64,000 nt of DNA, from positions 5,781,563 through 5,845,562 of the forward strand of contig JAJEKV010000014.1 in the NCBI GenBank assembly GCA_021234155.1, read 5' to 3'. A model generated the notes under the pieces. That model worked only from the letters and a program-made list of their open reading frames with translations. It did no database searches and was not told where the DNA came from. The first letter of the stretch is position 1, and every line of letters starts with the position of its first letter. The stretch is from Isoetes taiwanensis (lineage: Eukaryota > Streptophyta > Lycopodiopsida > Isoetales > Isoetaceae). Shown here one piece after another: positions 43,453 through 56,000 of the stretch. A program made the position numbers and the translations under genes.

Positions 43453-46400
43453 TCAACGACCTTTTAACGATTTTTCCATCAACCTAGAACAAACTTGAGT
43501 AGCTTCGTCAATGGTCAAAAACATCCATTCTTCACCAATATTCTCAATGAATTTCGCATTGATAAGCTTTCTTAAAACTACAGGTCCAGGATTTGCCAAT
43601 ACGAGCTGCATGGTGTGATGTTAGCCTGGCCACGACAAAAATCTGAAAGCCTGATCAAGTATTTAAGATACTGCACCTGTAAGTCTCTTTTCAGCATTGT
43701 CAAGTAAAACTCTTGCAGAGCATGAATTCCTGTTGTATCGATATCTGTAACAGCTGATATAGAAAACCCTATATTTTTACTCGTTCTAGTAGCTTTATGG
43801 CGATTAATCTAGATCTAAACCTTTAACAAGAAAGCATAAGAAGAAAGAGTGCTTACGTGTCAAATCAATAATTACATATTGTAGATTTCTGCCACTCTTT
43901 TCCAAGGAGATCTCATCTTCTACTAGTCTCAAGATCCTATATAGATAAATTAATACCTTATTAGATAAGGACATGTATTAGAAATCACCCTTTTGAGCTG
44001 GCAAATAAGATTCGAAATAAGATTGACCAGTAGCAGACCTTTCGCGGATATAATTGGCATTACAAAAGTAAACGGCAGCATCCACCCGCACAGCAAGAAT
44101 TCCAGGAATTGTACAAGCATCTGGATATTGTTCTATATTCCGATAGACTTTTGTTCCAGGAATGTTTCCAAGAACTGCAGTATGTGGTCTAGCAATGTAT
44201 AGTACAATTTTCAAGAAAGAAATAGCAACCTGCATTGCATGTTGTGAATCTAGTTATTTTCAAAAGCGCTGATTTTTGAAGATATTAACAAGGTCAAAGT
44301 TACCTACAGCAATGAGAAGCCCGTATTCAACACTGATGAAGAGGACGCCAAAAAATGCCCCCATGCATGATAAAAAGTCAAGTTTATCGACCCTCCATAG
44401 GGTCATTGCAGCAGAAAGGTCGATCAAATTAAGCACAGCTGAAATGATTATAACTGATAATATACAATTCGGAGTGTACTTGAAAAGTGGAGTTAGTACT
44501 AGCAGTGTTAGCATGACAACAATTGCCATAACAATGTTTGAGAGTGCTGTTCGGGCCCCTGCATTATAGTTAACAGCTGACCTAGAAAAGGAGCCTGCAA
44601 AGTATAAAATGGTGGTCATTATTTGAGTCGAGCATTGAATAACTACAATTCAACTAATGATAATGATCATAAAAGAAAAATAAATCCTCAGGTTACTGCA
44701 ATGAAACAACATAGCTTTCCCATACTTGGAAAATAGTACATAGAACAATACTTACCAGTTGCAACATAACATGATGTGCAAGAACCAATAATGTTTGTGA
44801 ATCCAAAAGCAATCAATTCTTTGTTCCCATCAATATGGTAGTCCTTTAGTGCAGCAAATGTTCTTCCTATAGCTATTGCTTCCTATATTGTTACAAAGCA
44901 TTAATGACATTGTTGATGCAACGTTTTATAAAGAAGTTTGCGCTGTCATCTATCAACAAACATATAAGGTTCACAAGAATTGAAGTATGTTCAGTCACTG
45001 TAAATTGCAGTCTACAAAATACACGAAAGAGCTTCACCAGCTAGGTAAAACAATCAAACCTCTTTCATAGTTTCTATACTGCTTTCATAGTTTCTTTCAT
45101 AGTTTCATAGTTTCCACACTCCATGCAAAATAGAGTCATTACAAGGTTGACTTTAAATACTGCTTCAAAGCAACCTATTGAGATTGAACTATAAAACTGA
45201 TCTGCATTTTCCAGTGCTTGAATCTGCAATTAACTGGCAGATTTTAATAACACAGGAGTACCAATATGGTTATTGGGATCGTATAAAATGACTGGTAATA
45301 TGCTGCAACTGGCAGTTCAGACTTTCCATTTCTTGAAAGTGGCACTGACCTATCTTTGTACAAATATAGTGAGCTGCAGATAACCGCTAGATGTTGAATC
45401 TATTATCTATTATTTTTCAAGTTGTAACACTTTATTGGGCTATAGGTAGAAGGAAACTTTGGCAAGATTAGAGCAATGGTCTGGCATCTCACGAATCCAT
45501 ACCAAACTCTGACATTAAGGATTGTTGTAAAATAAATCATTTGTACAAGTCATGCAATAGTTGAATCATCTGAGCTTACGACAAAATAAGAACTGTTTTA
45601 CTTACTGTGAAAGCAATGAGCCCAGCAACAAGACCAATTTTGACAGCCTTTGCTGCATATCCATCGGTAAAGAGGAATAAACTTACAGAGCTAGGATTGA
45701 TTCCCTTCTTGATATTATTAACCTACAAAGGTAAAAGAGAAATATGAACATCGTCAGGAAAAACATAACAGTCTCTTCTTCACTGATTCACATTACAAGA
45801 CAAATTGGACTGCAGATAAAACTGGCAGTCATGACCAGCATGATTGGAATTGCCCCAGAGAAAACTTATTGTTAAGTCATCTTTTATATGTTATGCTCCT
45901 AGACATTGGAGAGATAATTAGTAGGGGTTCAATAATATTATCAATAGATACCAAAATCAACTGCACATCCATAATTGAACTCAAAATGTTTATGCTTTCC
46001 AGATGAACCACCCATAATATTCAGTTGTGTTATCAGTAATGCAAATCATTGGACAAATATAGAGCAAAAACCGAAAAGACATCGGTGTAGGAATGGAATG
46101 TTATTACTTTACATCTATGAGACTATTAGCCTATAAGATGTTTAAACTAAATTTATGACATAGGTTATCATGGCATAGTGGAGAACGAGAGGGAGGGCCT
46201 GCCGAATTCAAGCATCAGAAAACATCAGTGGCCATTGAACAGAATCTTTATTGTTACATCTATGAGACCATTGACTTATAAAATGCTTAAATTTTACAAT
46301 ATAAGTTATTGTTGTCTAGTAGTGGATTGAGTTTTGGGTGGATGGGGGATGAGAGAAACTGACAATAGCTACTCCATGCTTGTCAACTCTTGTGAACTTC

Positions 46401-49239
46401 ACAATGAGTGTCGACAAAATAACTGATACTAATGGAGCTATAGCTGATACCCAGAAATACCTTTTGTAGTTTTTCCCCTACATTTTAAAAATAGCAAGAA
46501 TAAGAATACGGTCATATCGTACTGAAGAACACATCTGCTAAATGAAATATCCGGGTAAGAGGACTAACAATGTACTTTGCAGTAAGAAGGAGAAGTAGGA
46601 AAGAAAGTCCAATCACAATAGTTTGCCAGTTCCACTGCACAATAGTTAAAACCATTCCCATAAATTATGCATGCAAGAGCACAAGAAGGAAAGAGCTGTG
46701 CTCTTTGTAGCCCATTACCTGATGAGTATGTGTAAAGACAGATCCAAGGACAGAAACAATATCAGTCTTCGTGGTGAAATTTTTTATTCCAAGAAGCCCT
46801 TTGAGTTGTTGGAGGCCAATGGTAATAGCAGCCCCACTAATAAATCCGACAACAGCCGCATGTGACAGGAAATCAATGACAAACCCAAGCCTGATATGTC
46901 AGGGCATAAATGAGAGACAGTTAGCCTAGCAAACTCTCTCGACATAATCCCATAGATATGAAGGGAACATAGATTCGCACCTCAGAAGTCCAAGCGCTGC
47001 TTGGAAAATGCCACAAAAAAATGTTGAGGTTATTGCAAGTCGTAAATACAATGCTTCATCCTTCTTAGGATCAACCTCCTTGCTAAGCAACTCTCCCAAT
47101 AATAATGAGACAACTGCAACAGGTCCAATGGCTATATGTCTGGAACTTCCAAACACAGCATACAAGATGGGAGGAACAAAGCTTGTGTCTACAACACATA
47201 ACGTAATATAATTAACAACGATTTCATCACAAGATCTGTATTGGCACATTAAACAAACCATAACTGAACAAGTAAGATTACCAAAATTGAATGGAGCCCT
47301 TTTTGTCATCTTAATTTTTTAATGCCAATGTTGCTGTCAAGTGATATCAGTACATATATTAGTGGTGACGAGTTCGAAAACCTTAGAATGAAGCTTCAGA
47401 AAGCTTGAAGCTCTCAGTTTAGACAATAAAGCACATTGCTCAATTGAATGCGCATAACACTCTACTTTCATATTCTTCGTAGTATGAGCGTGTAGTTCTT
47501 TCGCTGCCATATTAACTTTATGCATATCGCGATCGCGTTAAAAGCAGTGGGGAAAAATTACAATTGGATCTAAATATGGGTTTATGTGATTAAAAGGCTA
47601 CAGCCCGAAACTCCTGCGGAAATTTAGATAGGTGTACTATAATTCGTTGATATTACGAAGGGAATAAACTTGATGACCCATTTCTTCGATTAATACAACT
47701 TAGAAGCAAAACCACCCATACTTAAAGAAAAGTGAAGTGCATTCGTTTTAGTGACGCCCGATTTTTTTGCACTTTTCTTGGATTCTTGGAAAGCCTAGCC
47801 TACTTATTGGGGAATAATATAGTAATAATAGTGGGGAGAAGAAATAAGCAATGTTGATGCAGTGCAGATGGTGCCAATGTGGCATGATGTAAAAATTGCT
47901 TCAATGACTGAGAGAGGTAGAGGGACAGAAGTTGGGGAGTGGGCACTCTCACCTTTAAGAGAAAGCAAGAGATTTTTGTTTACCCTAACTAGAATTAATG
48001 ACATTTCTCATTGCAAATTTGTTGTTAAAGCACAATATCGGACTCTACACTCTATTTAGATCTCTTCACACCTTTTCATGAGAGAGAGAGAGAGAGAGAG
48101 AGAATATCATACTCTACACTCTATTTATATCTCTTTACACCTTTTCATGAGGGAGGGAGGGAGGGAGGGGAGTGTGTGGGGAGAGAGAGAGAGAGAAAGA
48201 GAGAATACATAGTCCATAGTTCCCCTTAAGATTGGCAAGCTTCGCATATCCAATATCCTACAACATAAACAAATAAATAAATGAATGACCATTTGCACAA
48301 TGGTGCCATATAGAGATCCATGAAAAAAAAAAAAAAAAAAAAAAGGTACAATATAGAATGCCCTTTATTTTAATCCACTTGCTATGCACTCCTAGTTGAA
48401 TTTTGAAAGTGCACAACAGGTTTGCAAGATACAAGGCCATTTCCCCCTTAGGAAGGGAAAAGGGCCCAAATACGTCCATTGAGTAAGGCCCTTCAAACAA
48501 CATCAAGAACCAAGAAAAGGATTTGGCCAGGTTTTTTTTACAACCATGCTTACGTTTCATCTTACCTGACATCCCCATTCATGGGATCAACATGCTCTGC
48601 ACTGCGGACTTCATTGGACTACTCTACCACTAGACCGCCGGACATCATTGGACTACTATACCACTAGATAGGTGGCTTAAACTGAGCACATTCCATAAAG
48701 AAGTGTTTTCATATAAATATAATCTAATAAAACTATATAGAAAAGAATGTAGCTATTGAAATGAGGTGGGTTAGACCATTGACAAGGGATAAAGGAACTA
48801 TTACTATTGTGTGACAAACAAACGAAAAACGATATTTTAATGGAATCTGAATTTCATGCAAATAGAGACAAAAAGATAGAACAGGACATACCTGAGGAAT
48901 GCACAAACTGGCAATGGTAAGTCCGGCAATAATATCATGATGGATCTCCCGGATCTTGTAGCTGCGAACCCATTCAAGGATTGGAAAAATGTAAGCGAGA
49001 GCGAGCCAAGCCCGGGTAAGGGGGGGCTGATTTTTCAGGTGCCGGAGAGGGCTGTCGGAAAACAGAGCCTCATTTACCGCATCCTTCAATCCTTTGTAAA
49101 ACGGAGCCTGCCGCGGCATCTTCACCTTGTATTTTTGAAATTCAACATCATTCTCATCATCTGACACATTCGAAACCCGTCGCCCATCTGTTGAATTCCG
49201 ACGATCCAACGAAATCCGAGGTCCTTCAACAGAACCCAT
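43453..49239 (-). CDS. SULTR: Plant sulfate transporter (SLC26/SulP family), gene A
   Basis: Proton-coupled sulfate uptake carrier of a cell membrane. Coding exons (minus, 5' to 3'): 49239-48892, 48257-48209, 47188-46981, 46890-46719, 46634-46569, 46477-46364, 45722-45606, 44882-44756, 44594-44308, 44229-44039, 43936-43857, 43753-43677, 43605-43453; together 662 codons plus stop, the usual length. All introns are GT-AG and phases agree. The transmembrane domain (about residues 90-490) has '[11 protein letters not shown]', '[10 protein letters not shown]', '[20 protein letters not shown]', '[15 protein letters not shown]' and '[19 protein letters not shown]'. The cytosolic STAS domain (about 500-650) has '[15 protein letters not shown]' with the conserved Thr, and '[11 protein letters not shown]'. 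'[12 protein letters not shown]' favours the SULTR1/2 side. The exon 9 donor is read as gtaggt at 44,307, because the gtaac 4 bp on would break the frame. Exon 10 uses gtctgc. It lies downstream of gene B with 509 bp between. Confidence 0.96.
48034..48208. repeat. Polypurine microsatellite in intron 2 of gene A
   Basis: (ag)n at 48,081-48,103 and a ggga/ga tract at 48,150-48,203, with a ~70-bp duplication ('actctacactctattta', 'caccttttcatgag') spanning them. On the transcribed strand it is a TC-rich tract starting 5 bases after the exon 2 donor. Confidence 0.9.
48323..48344 (+). repeat. Poly(A) run in intron 1 of gene A
   Basis: 22 consecutive A. It could be the tail of a small retroposon, but no body is recognisable. 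Confidence 0.7.
48590..48672 (-). repeat. Duplicated tRNA A-box-like segment in intron 1 of gene A
   Basis: On the minus strand 'tctagtggtatagtagtcca' is followed by 'atgatgtccggcgg' and then 'tctagtggtagagtagtcca'. The words resemble the 5' part of a tRNA (TAGTGGTAGAG). No convincing B box follows. Confidence 0.35.
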
Positions 49240-49748
49240 TTCTTCCTTTGCCTCCCAAACTCTCTCGCCTTGGAAATTTTCGCTCGTTTATTTGAAGAAT
49301 TTTGCATGTTCTTTGTATCTGGTCCCTTCTTAGACCTCCATTTTCTTCCACATGCATTTAATATTTTTCTTCCTTTTGTGTTGACTTCTCTTTTGTTTTG
49401 GCTTAGATGAGGATAGTCAAGCTGTTGCTTCCTTCTAAATAATGCATTAATATGTCAATGGTCCAGCGAGAGTCCATTCTAGTGTGCCAAGTGTAGAGGA
49501 AACAATGTGAAACCTACTTGCATGACCTATAGAATATCTACACTCTAGTACAAAATTCTTCTCTAATCCATTGACAACTACACCCAATAATGTCAATCCA
49601 GGACCAAAATCAACTATTTCCAAAACCAACATATACAACATTTCCCCTACCATATATCTGTAGGGTTTTATTTGAACAAGCTTTCAGACATTTACATATA
49701 AGGCTTTCTTGGCCTTTTTCCTTTATTTCTATCAATCTTGTGTCTAGT

Positions 49749-52700
49749 CTAACTTCTAATTAAAGCCGAACAAACTTGGACTGCTTCCCCAACCGTTAAG
49801 AACAACCAGTTTTTCCCAATATTCTCAATAAATTTGGCATTGATAAGCTTTTGTAACACCACAGGCCCGGGGTTAGCTAATACTAACTGCATAGAATTCA
49901 ATAAAGCATTAGAAACGACAAATTGGAAATATGCACCGTTTAAAATATCATCACAAACAAACCTGTATCTCTCGTTTTTGAACTGTCGTGTAAAATTCTT
50001 GCAAAGAATGGATTCCAGTAGAGTCTATGTCTGTAACAGCTGATCAACAAACATAGATACAACAAAATTAATGATGATCAACATACTAGATACACACAAG
50101 ACTTTTTAATGTTCTATTTTTTTTTTTCCCAAATACAACACTTACGTGTCAGATCAATAATGACATAGTGCAACTTCTTTTGGTCAGCATCCTCATCTTC
50201 CACCAACCTCAGCAACCTGAATTAGATAAGGAGATGTTCTTCAAAAAGTTATTACATCAGTAAAAATGTAAGTTTTATAAAACATGTGCTAAATAACATA
50301 AGATACAAGTTAGTGATATATGCCATATTGAGTTCAAGTGATCTCACAAACCTTTCACGTATGTAGTTGGCATTACAAAAGTAAACAGCAGCATCTATGC
50401 GCACAGCTAGGACTCCAGAAGTTGAAGAAGCTTCTGGATATACTTCTATATTCCTATAAATGCTTGTTCCTGGAATATTTCCAAGGATTGCTGTATGTGG
50501 TCTAGCAATATATAATCCAATTTTTAAGAATGAAATAACTACCTGCATCATGCACAAAATGTGTCACTAAATCATATCAATGTTTGTACAACGTTATCAC
50601 AGCAGAATTGACATGCTTACCGAAATGAGAAGTCCATATTCGACACTAATGAAAAGGACTCCGAAAAATGCTCCCATGCATGCTAAGAAGTCCAATTTGT
50701 CAACCTTCCATAGTATGATTGTAGCAGGTATATCGATGAGATTAAGAACTGCTGAAATGATTATAGCTGCTAAGATACAGTTTGGAGTGTATTTGAAGAG
50801 TGGAGTTAGAACTTTCAGTGTAAGTGCTACAACTATTGCCATCACAATATTTGAAAGTGCTGTTCTGGCGCCTGCTTGGTAGTTTACAGCTGACCTTGAA
50901 AAAGAACCTGCAGAATGAAGTAGATATCATCATAAAACACCACATTTTTCTTTACAACTAAACACTCCCAATTTGAAATCTACCTGTTGCAACATAACAT
51001 GATGTGCAAGACCCGACAATATTTGTAATTCCAAATGCAACTAGTTCCTGATTTCCATCAATATGGTAGTCTTTTAATGCTGCAAATGTTCTTCCTATGG
51101 CTATTGCTTCCTGCCAGGACACAAATTTATCAATTTTTATACAAGCTAGGCGCAAATACGAATATCAGAGCATGTTTTCAAATAAGTAGGTATCTATCTT
51201 GGTGGCTAATTTTTACTAGACTACTTTGCAAAAAAATAAAGAAAGAATTTAGCATAAAATTTTTCCACTTATGTCTAAATGAGTAGGAAAGGAGGACAAC
51301 CGTAAAGGCAATAAGTGCAACAACAATTCCAATCTTTGCAGCCTTTTCCCCATATCCATCACCAAACATGAATAAACTTGTAGATTTGGGGTTTATACCC
51401 TTCTGGATGTTCCTAACCTGTAAAGCAAAACAAGAGATAGGGTTTTAGAATTAATCTATAATCTAGGTCTACACATTATCTACAATTTATACACGTAAGT
51501 ATTAATTTAAGATCGCCTCTTGATTCATTAAATACTCATAAAGCTTTGCATACAAAAGCAAATAGCATCTTGATGCGTTTAGATCACGCATTCTTGGTTG
51601 GCTATAGAGAATGCTCTTCCTCTTGAAAGAGCTAGAAGTAAGATTCTTCTAGTGGTGATGTTTTGGGTTGTTCTAGCCCATTGTATATGTCCCATGGCCT
51701 ATTGGTCTCCGTGGACGTTAAAAAATCTATTATATTCTTTCTCTTTAATGACCTATAAGTAGTATTTTCTCTCACATATTCTTTGTGGATCAGCGAATTA
51801 CAGGCCATTTGACCCTGAATTACCTATTCTATGGCGAATTCATTAGTGGTTCGGGATGTACCAACATTTTGGCCATTTGAGTTACGTGGATGAAGGATAG
51901 TGGCCAAGCAAATGACCATTCATTGCATAGGACATTACACTAGAGATAATAACAAATTCAACATATCCTTATGGGTCTTCATCAAAGCCTATACTTACTT
52001 ACGAGATGCATCTATAGTGATATTTATTATGGAAAATTGGTAGACAAATGCTTTGAACATTGGTGTCAAAAGAATCTAATTGCACTTGGCCCTTTTGGAT
52101 CTATGAACATGTAACTTGAGTTGTCGATTGATGTGTGAGGTGTTAGAATTAAATTAATGGTGTGTTGCTGCACAAACAGAGAGAGGTGTGCATGTAAAGA
52201 GAGTAAGATATGGAGAGAATGAGACGAGGGTAAGAGGAAGAGAAAGAGGGAGACTAACAATGGCTACTCCATGTTTGTCGACCCGTGTGAATTTAACAAT
52301 GAGTGTTGATAATATAACTGAAATCAATGGGGCTATCGCAGCTATCCAAAATAGCTTTTTGTTCTTCTTTGCCTGCATTAATAAATACATTAAGTAGCAA
52401 TATAAAGATGAAAATACCCATACTAACTTTTACACAATACTAACAATGTACTTTGCGACCAGTAGAAGTGCTAAAAAGGAAATTCCGATCACAATTGTTT
52501 GCCAATTCCACTGGCATAAAAAAAAAACACATGTTAGTTTTTCAAGTATTTATCTCTATAAGTGAGATATGAAGAGGTCTTTACCTCCTTCGTATGTCCA
52601 AAAACTGATTTACAAACAGATACTATATCAGTTTTTGTTGTGAAGTTTTTTATTCCAAGCAACCCTTTGAGTTGTTGTAGGGCAATGGTAATAGCAGCTC

Positions 52701-55003
52701 CGCCCATAAATCCAACAATAGCCGCATGTGACAGGAAGTCAATGACAAATCCAAGCCTGAAAAGTCGACAAGTGTTTACCATATTATGAATTCCAAGAAG
52801 TACTTTTGGTATTATAAAGTGAGAACTTTACCTTAGCAAACCAAGCCCTGTTTGAAAAATACCCGTGAAGAATGTTGTTGTGAGTGCAAGTCTTAGATAC
52901 AACAACTCTTGCTTAGGATTGACTTCTTTGCTAAGCATCTCTCCTAATAGAATTGAGACGACTGCAACAGGTCCAATCGCTATATGTCTAGAGCTTCCAA
53001 ATATGGCATACATAATTGGAGGCACAAAGCTTGTGTCTAATAGACACATCATAAATAATTGTTAGATACAATGAATAAAGTAATTAAAAACTATGTTTAT
53101 CAACTCGGGAATAGAAAATGCTTCTTAAGGATGCAAATAGATGTTCCTTTTGAATCACAAATTTTACTTGAACTTTGGTCTAATATCTTACTAGAATTCA
53201 ATGACATCTCATGGGCTACATAATAGTGCTATGAATTATATAGCTCTATTACGTTCCATTGTGTTATGTCATGTTTTCTTATGTCATGCCACACGCACGC
53301 ACGCATAGATGGGGGGAGGGAGGGAGGGAGAGAGAGAGAGATTACATAGTCCATAGTTTGGCTTCAAATGTGCCAACTTTGCATAACCAATGTCCTGCAA
53401 TCAATAAAGTTTGATGAGATTCAACACACAAAACACATATCAGTAATACTAGCATTTTATGCCTTGTGATTTTCAAGGGACAAATATGTATCAATGCAAC
53501 AGTCAGTCGTTGAGTAAAGCTGGAAAGATAGAGGAAGTAATAGTCTAGCTTGAACTTGCTTTTCTACTATGGCATCATGTATGGCGGTATGGAAACTGGG
53601 GAGCGGATTCCAAGGGGTCCTACGACTGGCGGGAGCCGGGAGCGGGTCCTGAAATCAGCGACCCAGTTCTAGGCCGCCACAACATGTTAACTGGATTGCA
53701 GACGATTTGCCTTCGGATTACTTGCTGAGCGAAATCAGCATGTCGTTTTCCATTCCGAGGCAGAACGAGCGAGCCAGTTTCCATACTATAGTGTAGTATG
53801 CTGCTTTTAACCGGCAGTTCCTCGACTACTTTAGATCTTAGCCGTTAGATTAAGATTAATTATTAGCCGTAACAGCTCATATTCAGCCTGTTTATCTTGA
53901 TAAACCATCTGCTTGCCTGTTTATCTTGATAAACCGTCCACGAAGCATCTCAGCTCTCAAAAACTCAGCGAAGACAAAGCTTTGGCAGGCCGTCTTGAAG
54001 GCTTTGCTTAAATCGGAGCTCTGGAGCTCTGGCCGGCCGTCTTGGAGCTCTAGCCTTGCAATCTTGAAGGCTTCTTAAATCAGAGCTTAAATCGTGCTTG
54101 AATCGCTGCTTTAATCTTAAATCGCTGCTTGAATCGCGCTTAAATCGCTGCTTAAATCTTAAATCGCACCCAAATCGGAGCTCCGGGATAGCATTGGAAA
54201 AGGCATCCAGCGATAGCCGATACAGATTTTCTTTGTTGCTTGCTGCTAAAGCAGTCTCGGACCCTGCCGGTTAAAGGGGTCAAACCCCCTTTCTCGCCCA
54301 TTACGGCAAAAATAAATGGGCTCGCCCCTCCGGGCTCGCCCATTTATTTGCCGTAATGGGCTCTAAAGGGGGTTTAACCCCTTCATAAGTAGCCAAGTAC
54401 TAGGTGTTTAAGTGATATTTTCCCTTCTCTCCACCCCCCGGACGAATTGATTATATTTGTAGAATTGAGGAGTAGTTTGAGAGGGCATTCCACATTAGAA
54501 CTTGAGAGGCCATGCTATTCGAAGCGATGTAATTGGCACAAAGCCACATCAATGTTATGCGTATGATTTTGCTTCTATTGTAGGAAGTCAAAGTCTAATC
54601 TAGAAAAATGAATGTCGGCTAAAATGTGGACGTCTAAACAAATGCAAAGAAAATGGGAAAACGACAAAAAAGGGAACAAGCGACTGACCTGAGGAATGCA
54701 TAAACTGGCTATGGTCAATCCGGCAATAATATCGTGATGAATCTCTCGGATTTTGTAGTTTTTGACCCATGAAATTATGGGAAAGATGTAGTTGAGAGTG
54801 ATCCAAGCTTTTGCAGAAGGCGTCTGGCCCTTAAACTGGCGAGGAGGAGACAGAGCGCCCTGCACTGCATGCTTCACCTCTTTGAAGAACGGACGCTGTT
54901 CAGGAATGCCCACTCTATATCTGGCCCCCCCGGTCTGATTCTGGAGCTCAACATCTGCATCTTCTGCCGATGAAACCCGCCGGACATCCGAGCTCGAACC
55001 CAT
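49749..55003 (-). CDS. SULTR: Plant sulfate transporter (SLC26/SulP family), gene B
   Basis: Tandem paralogue of gene A with the same 13-exon plan. Exons (minus, 5' to 3'): 55003-54689, 53394-53346, 53036-52832, 52756-52585, 52510-52445, 52372-52259, 51417-51301, 51110-50984, 50907-50621, 50542-50352, 50216-50146, 50039-49963, 49886-49749; 642 codons plus stop. Start chosen at the MGS Met, which matches gene A; an in-frame Met 14 codons upstream (55,045) is less likely. Motifs: '[11 protein letters not shown]', '[20 protein letters not shown]', '[17 protein letters not shown]', '[15 protein letters not shown]', and STAS '[15 protein letters not shown]'. It differs from A by a shorter N-terminus (105 versus 116 residues in exon 1), one residue less in exon 3 and three less in the STAS loop of exon 11. 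Exon 7 uses a weak gttgtc donor. An AATAAA lies about 22 bp after the stop (49,722-49,727). Intron 1 contains a foldback hairpin and intron 6 a SINE remnant. It appears functional. Confidence 0.96.
51650..51750 (+). mobile_element. SINE-like remnant in intron 6 of gene B
   Basis: 'tagcccattgtatatgtccc', 'atggcctattggtctccgtg', 'gacgttaaaaaat' and a ttcta-type tail match the element at 20.9-21.15 kb. It is absent from the same intron of gene A, so it inserted after the gene duplication or was lost from A. Confidence 0.65.
53293..53340. repeat. Polypurine microsatellite in intron 2 of gene B
   Basis: (acgc)n, then g6, (gagg)n and (ga)n, ending 5 bases from the exon 2 donor at 53,345. This is the same position as the tract in gene A. 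Confidence 0.9.
53860..54200. repeat. Short repeats in intron 1 of gene B
   Basis: 'gcctgtttatcttgataaac' occurs twice (about 53,887 and 53,914). 'aatcgctgcttaaatctt'-type words repeat about six times between 54,070 and 54,180, along with 'ggagctct' words. Confidence 0.7.
54274..54383. mobile_element. 110-bp foldback (MITE-like) hairpin in intron 1 of gene B
   Basis: Left arm 'aaggggtcaaaccccc', then 'gcccattacggcaaaaat' and 'aaatgggc'. The right arm is its reverse complement with few mismatches, ending 'tttaacccctt'. The arms are about 47 bp and the loop about 16 bp (cgcccctccgggct). It has the same overall design as 25,302-25,420 but unrelated sequence. Confidence 0.8.
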
Positions 55004-56000
55004 TTCCTTTTCTTCGATCTTATATCCTCTGCATATACAAGACAAATTAGTTGCTGTTCAATACTCGAACCATGCTAGCTTTATCAATTCAATTCAATTT
55101 AATTTATCTTGAAGATTCACCTTCGCAATATCCCTCCACACTTTGTCGCCTTTGCACAAATGTCCACACTTCCATTTGATATTTTTTAGTATGTATTTAT
55201 ACATGTACTCTCTCGTGGACTTTAGAAATGCTCTTTTTCTCTCGTCAGATCCACTGCACCTTGCCCCATTGTCTTGATTCCCTGTTATCCCTATCCAGTT
55301 GGCTCACTCTCATGTATCTTGCCCGTTTTTCGTCTACATACTTTGGAGTTGACCTCATGCCCCTCATGTCATATACACGTTCTATACTCGAGAAGCGTTG
55401 AGGTGTAGCATTCTACTTGTCATGTTGGCTCATTGACTTCATTACTAGATGTAACATAGCATTATATTACACAATTGTACATGGCAAAAACATTATTTAA
55501 TAGCATTTCAGTTGTGAAGTAGGTTCTACTTCACCACAAGAAACAAACTTTTGCTTTTTATACTCTTCACTTAACTTTAAGCATAGCTTCCTATATCTGA
55601 CCCGATACTTGTTTTTATACATCTATCATTTATAGAATATTACTTTCTTCCTTGTACCTGACCTTGATACTTGTCTTTATACATCTAATTTATAGAATAT
55701 TACTTTCCTTCTTTAGATGTACAAGGATAGAATCTATGGCAACGACGACTTTCCTTCTATGGATGCACGATCTATAATATCATACAATGGTAATATCTAT
55801 GACTAATCATCTCAAGGATGTGTTGGCTTTCGCCATAAAGCAAAACCCTTGTGGTGGAATATTATGAAATATATAATGCGGTAATTTGACATTTTAAGCA
55901 AGTATATGACGTGTTTTCTTCTTTCTCAAGTCTAATTTAGCAAGTTCTGACGGGTCTGCCCAGGAGGTACAAGTTAATAATTGACTCAATGAAGCAATCC
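55004..56000. other. 5' flank of gene B
   Basis: Presumed promoter and upstream DNA of sulfate transporter B. A 60-bp near-duplication ('tgatacttgtctttatacat' type) lies at 55,590-55,710. No specific promoter site is claimed. Confidence 0.4.

Noticed and set aside
48258-48578. 106-codon minus-strand ORF in intron 1 of gene A
   Set aside because: Runs through a poly(T)/poly(A) tract and has no conserved pattern; intronic noise.
55001-55045. Upstream Met at 55,045 as start of sulfate transporter B
   Set aside because: The downstream MGS start matches the N-terminus of gene A; the 14 extra residues have no counterpart there.
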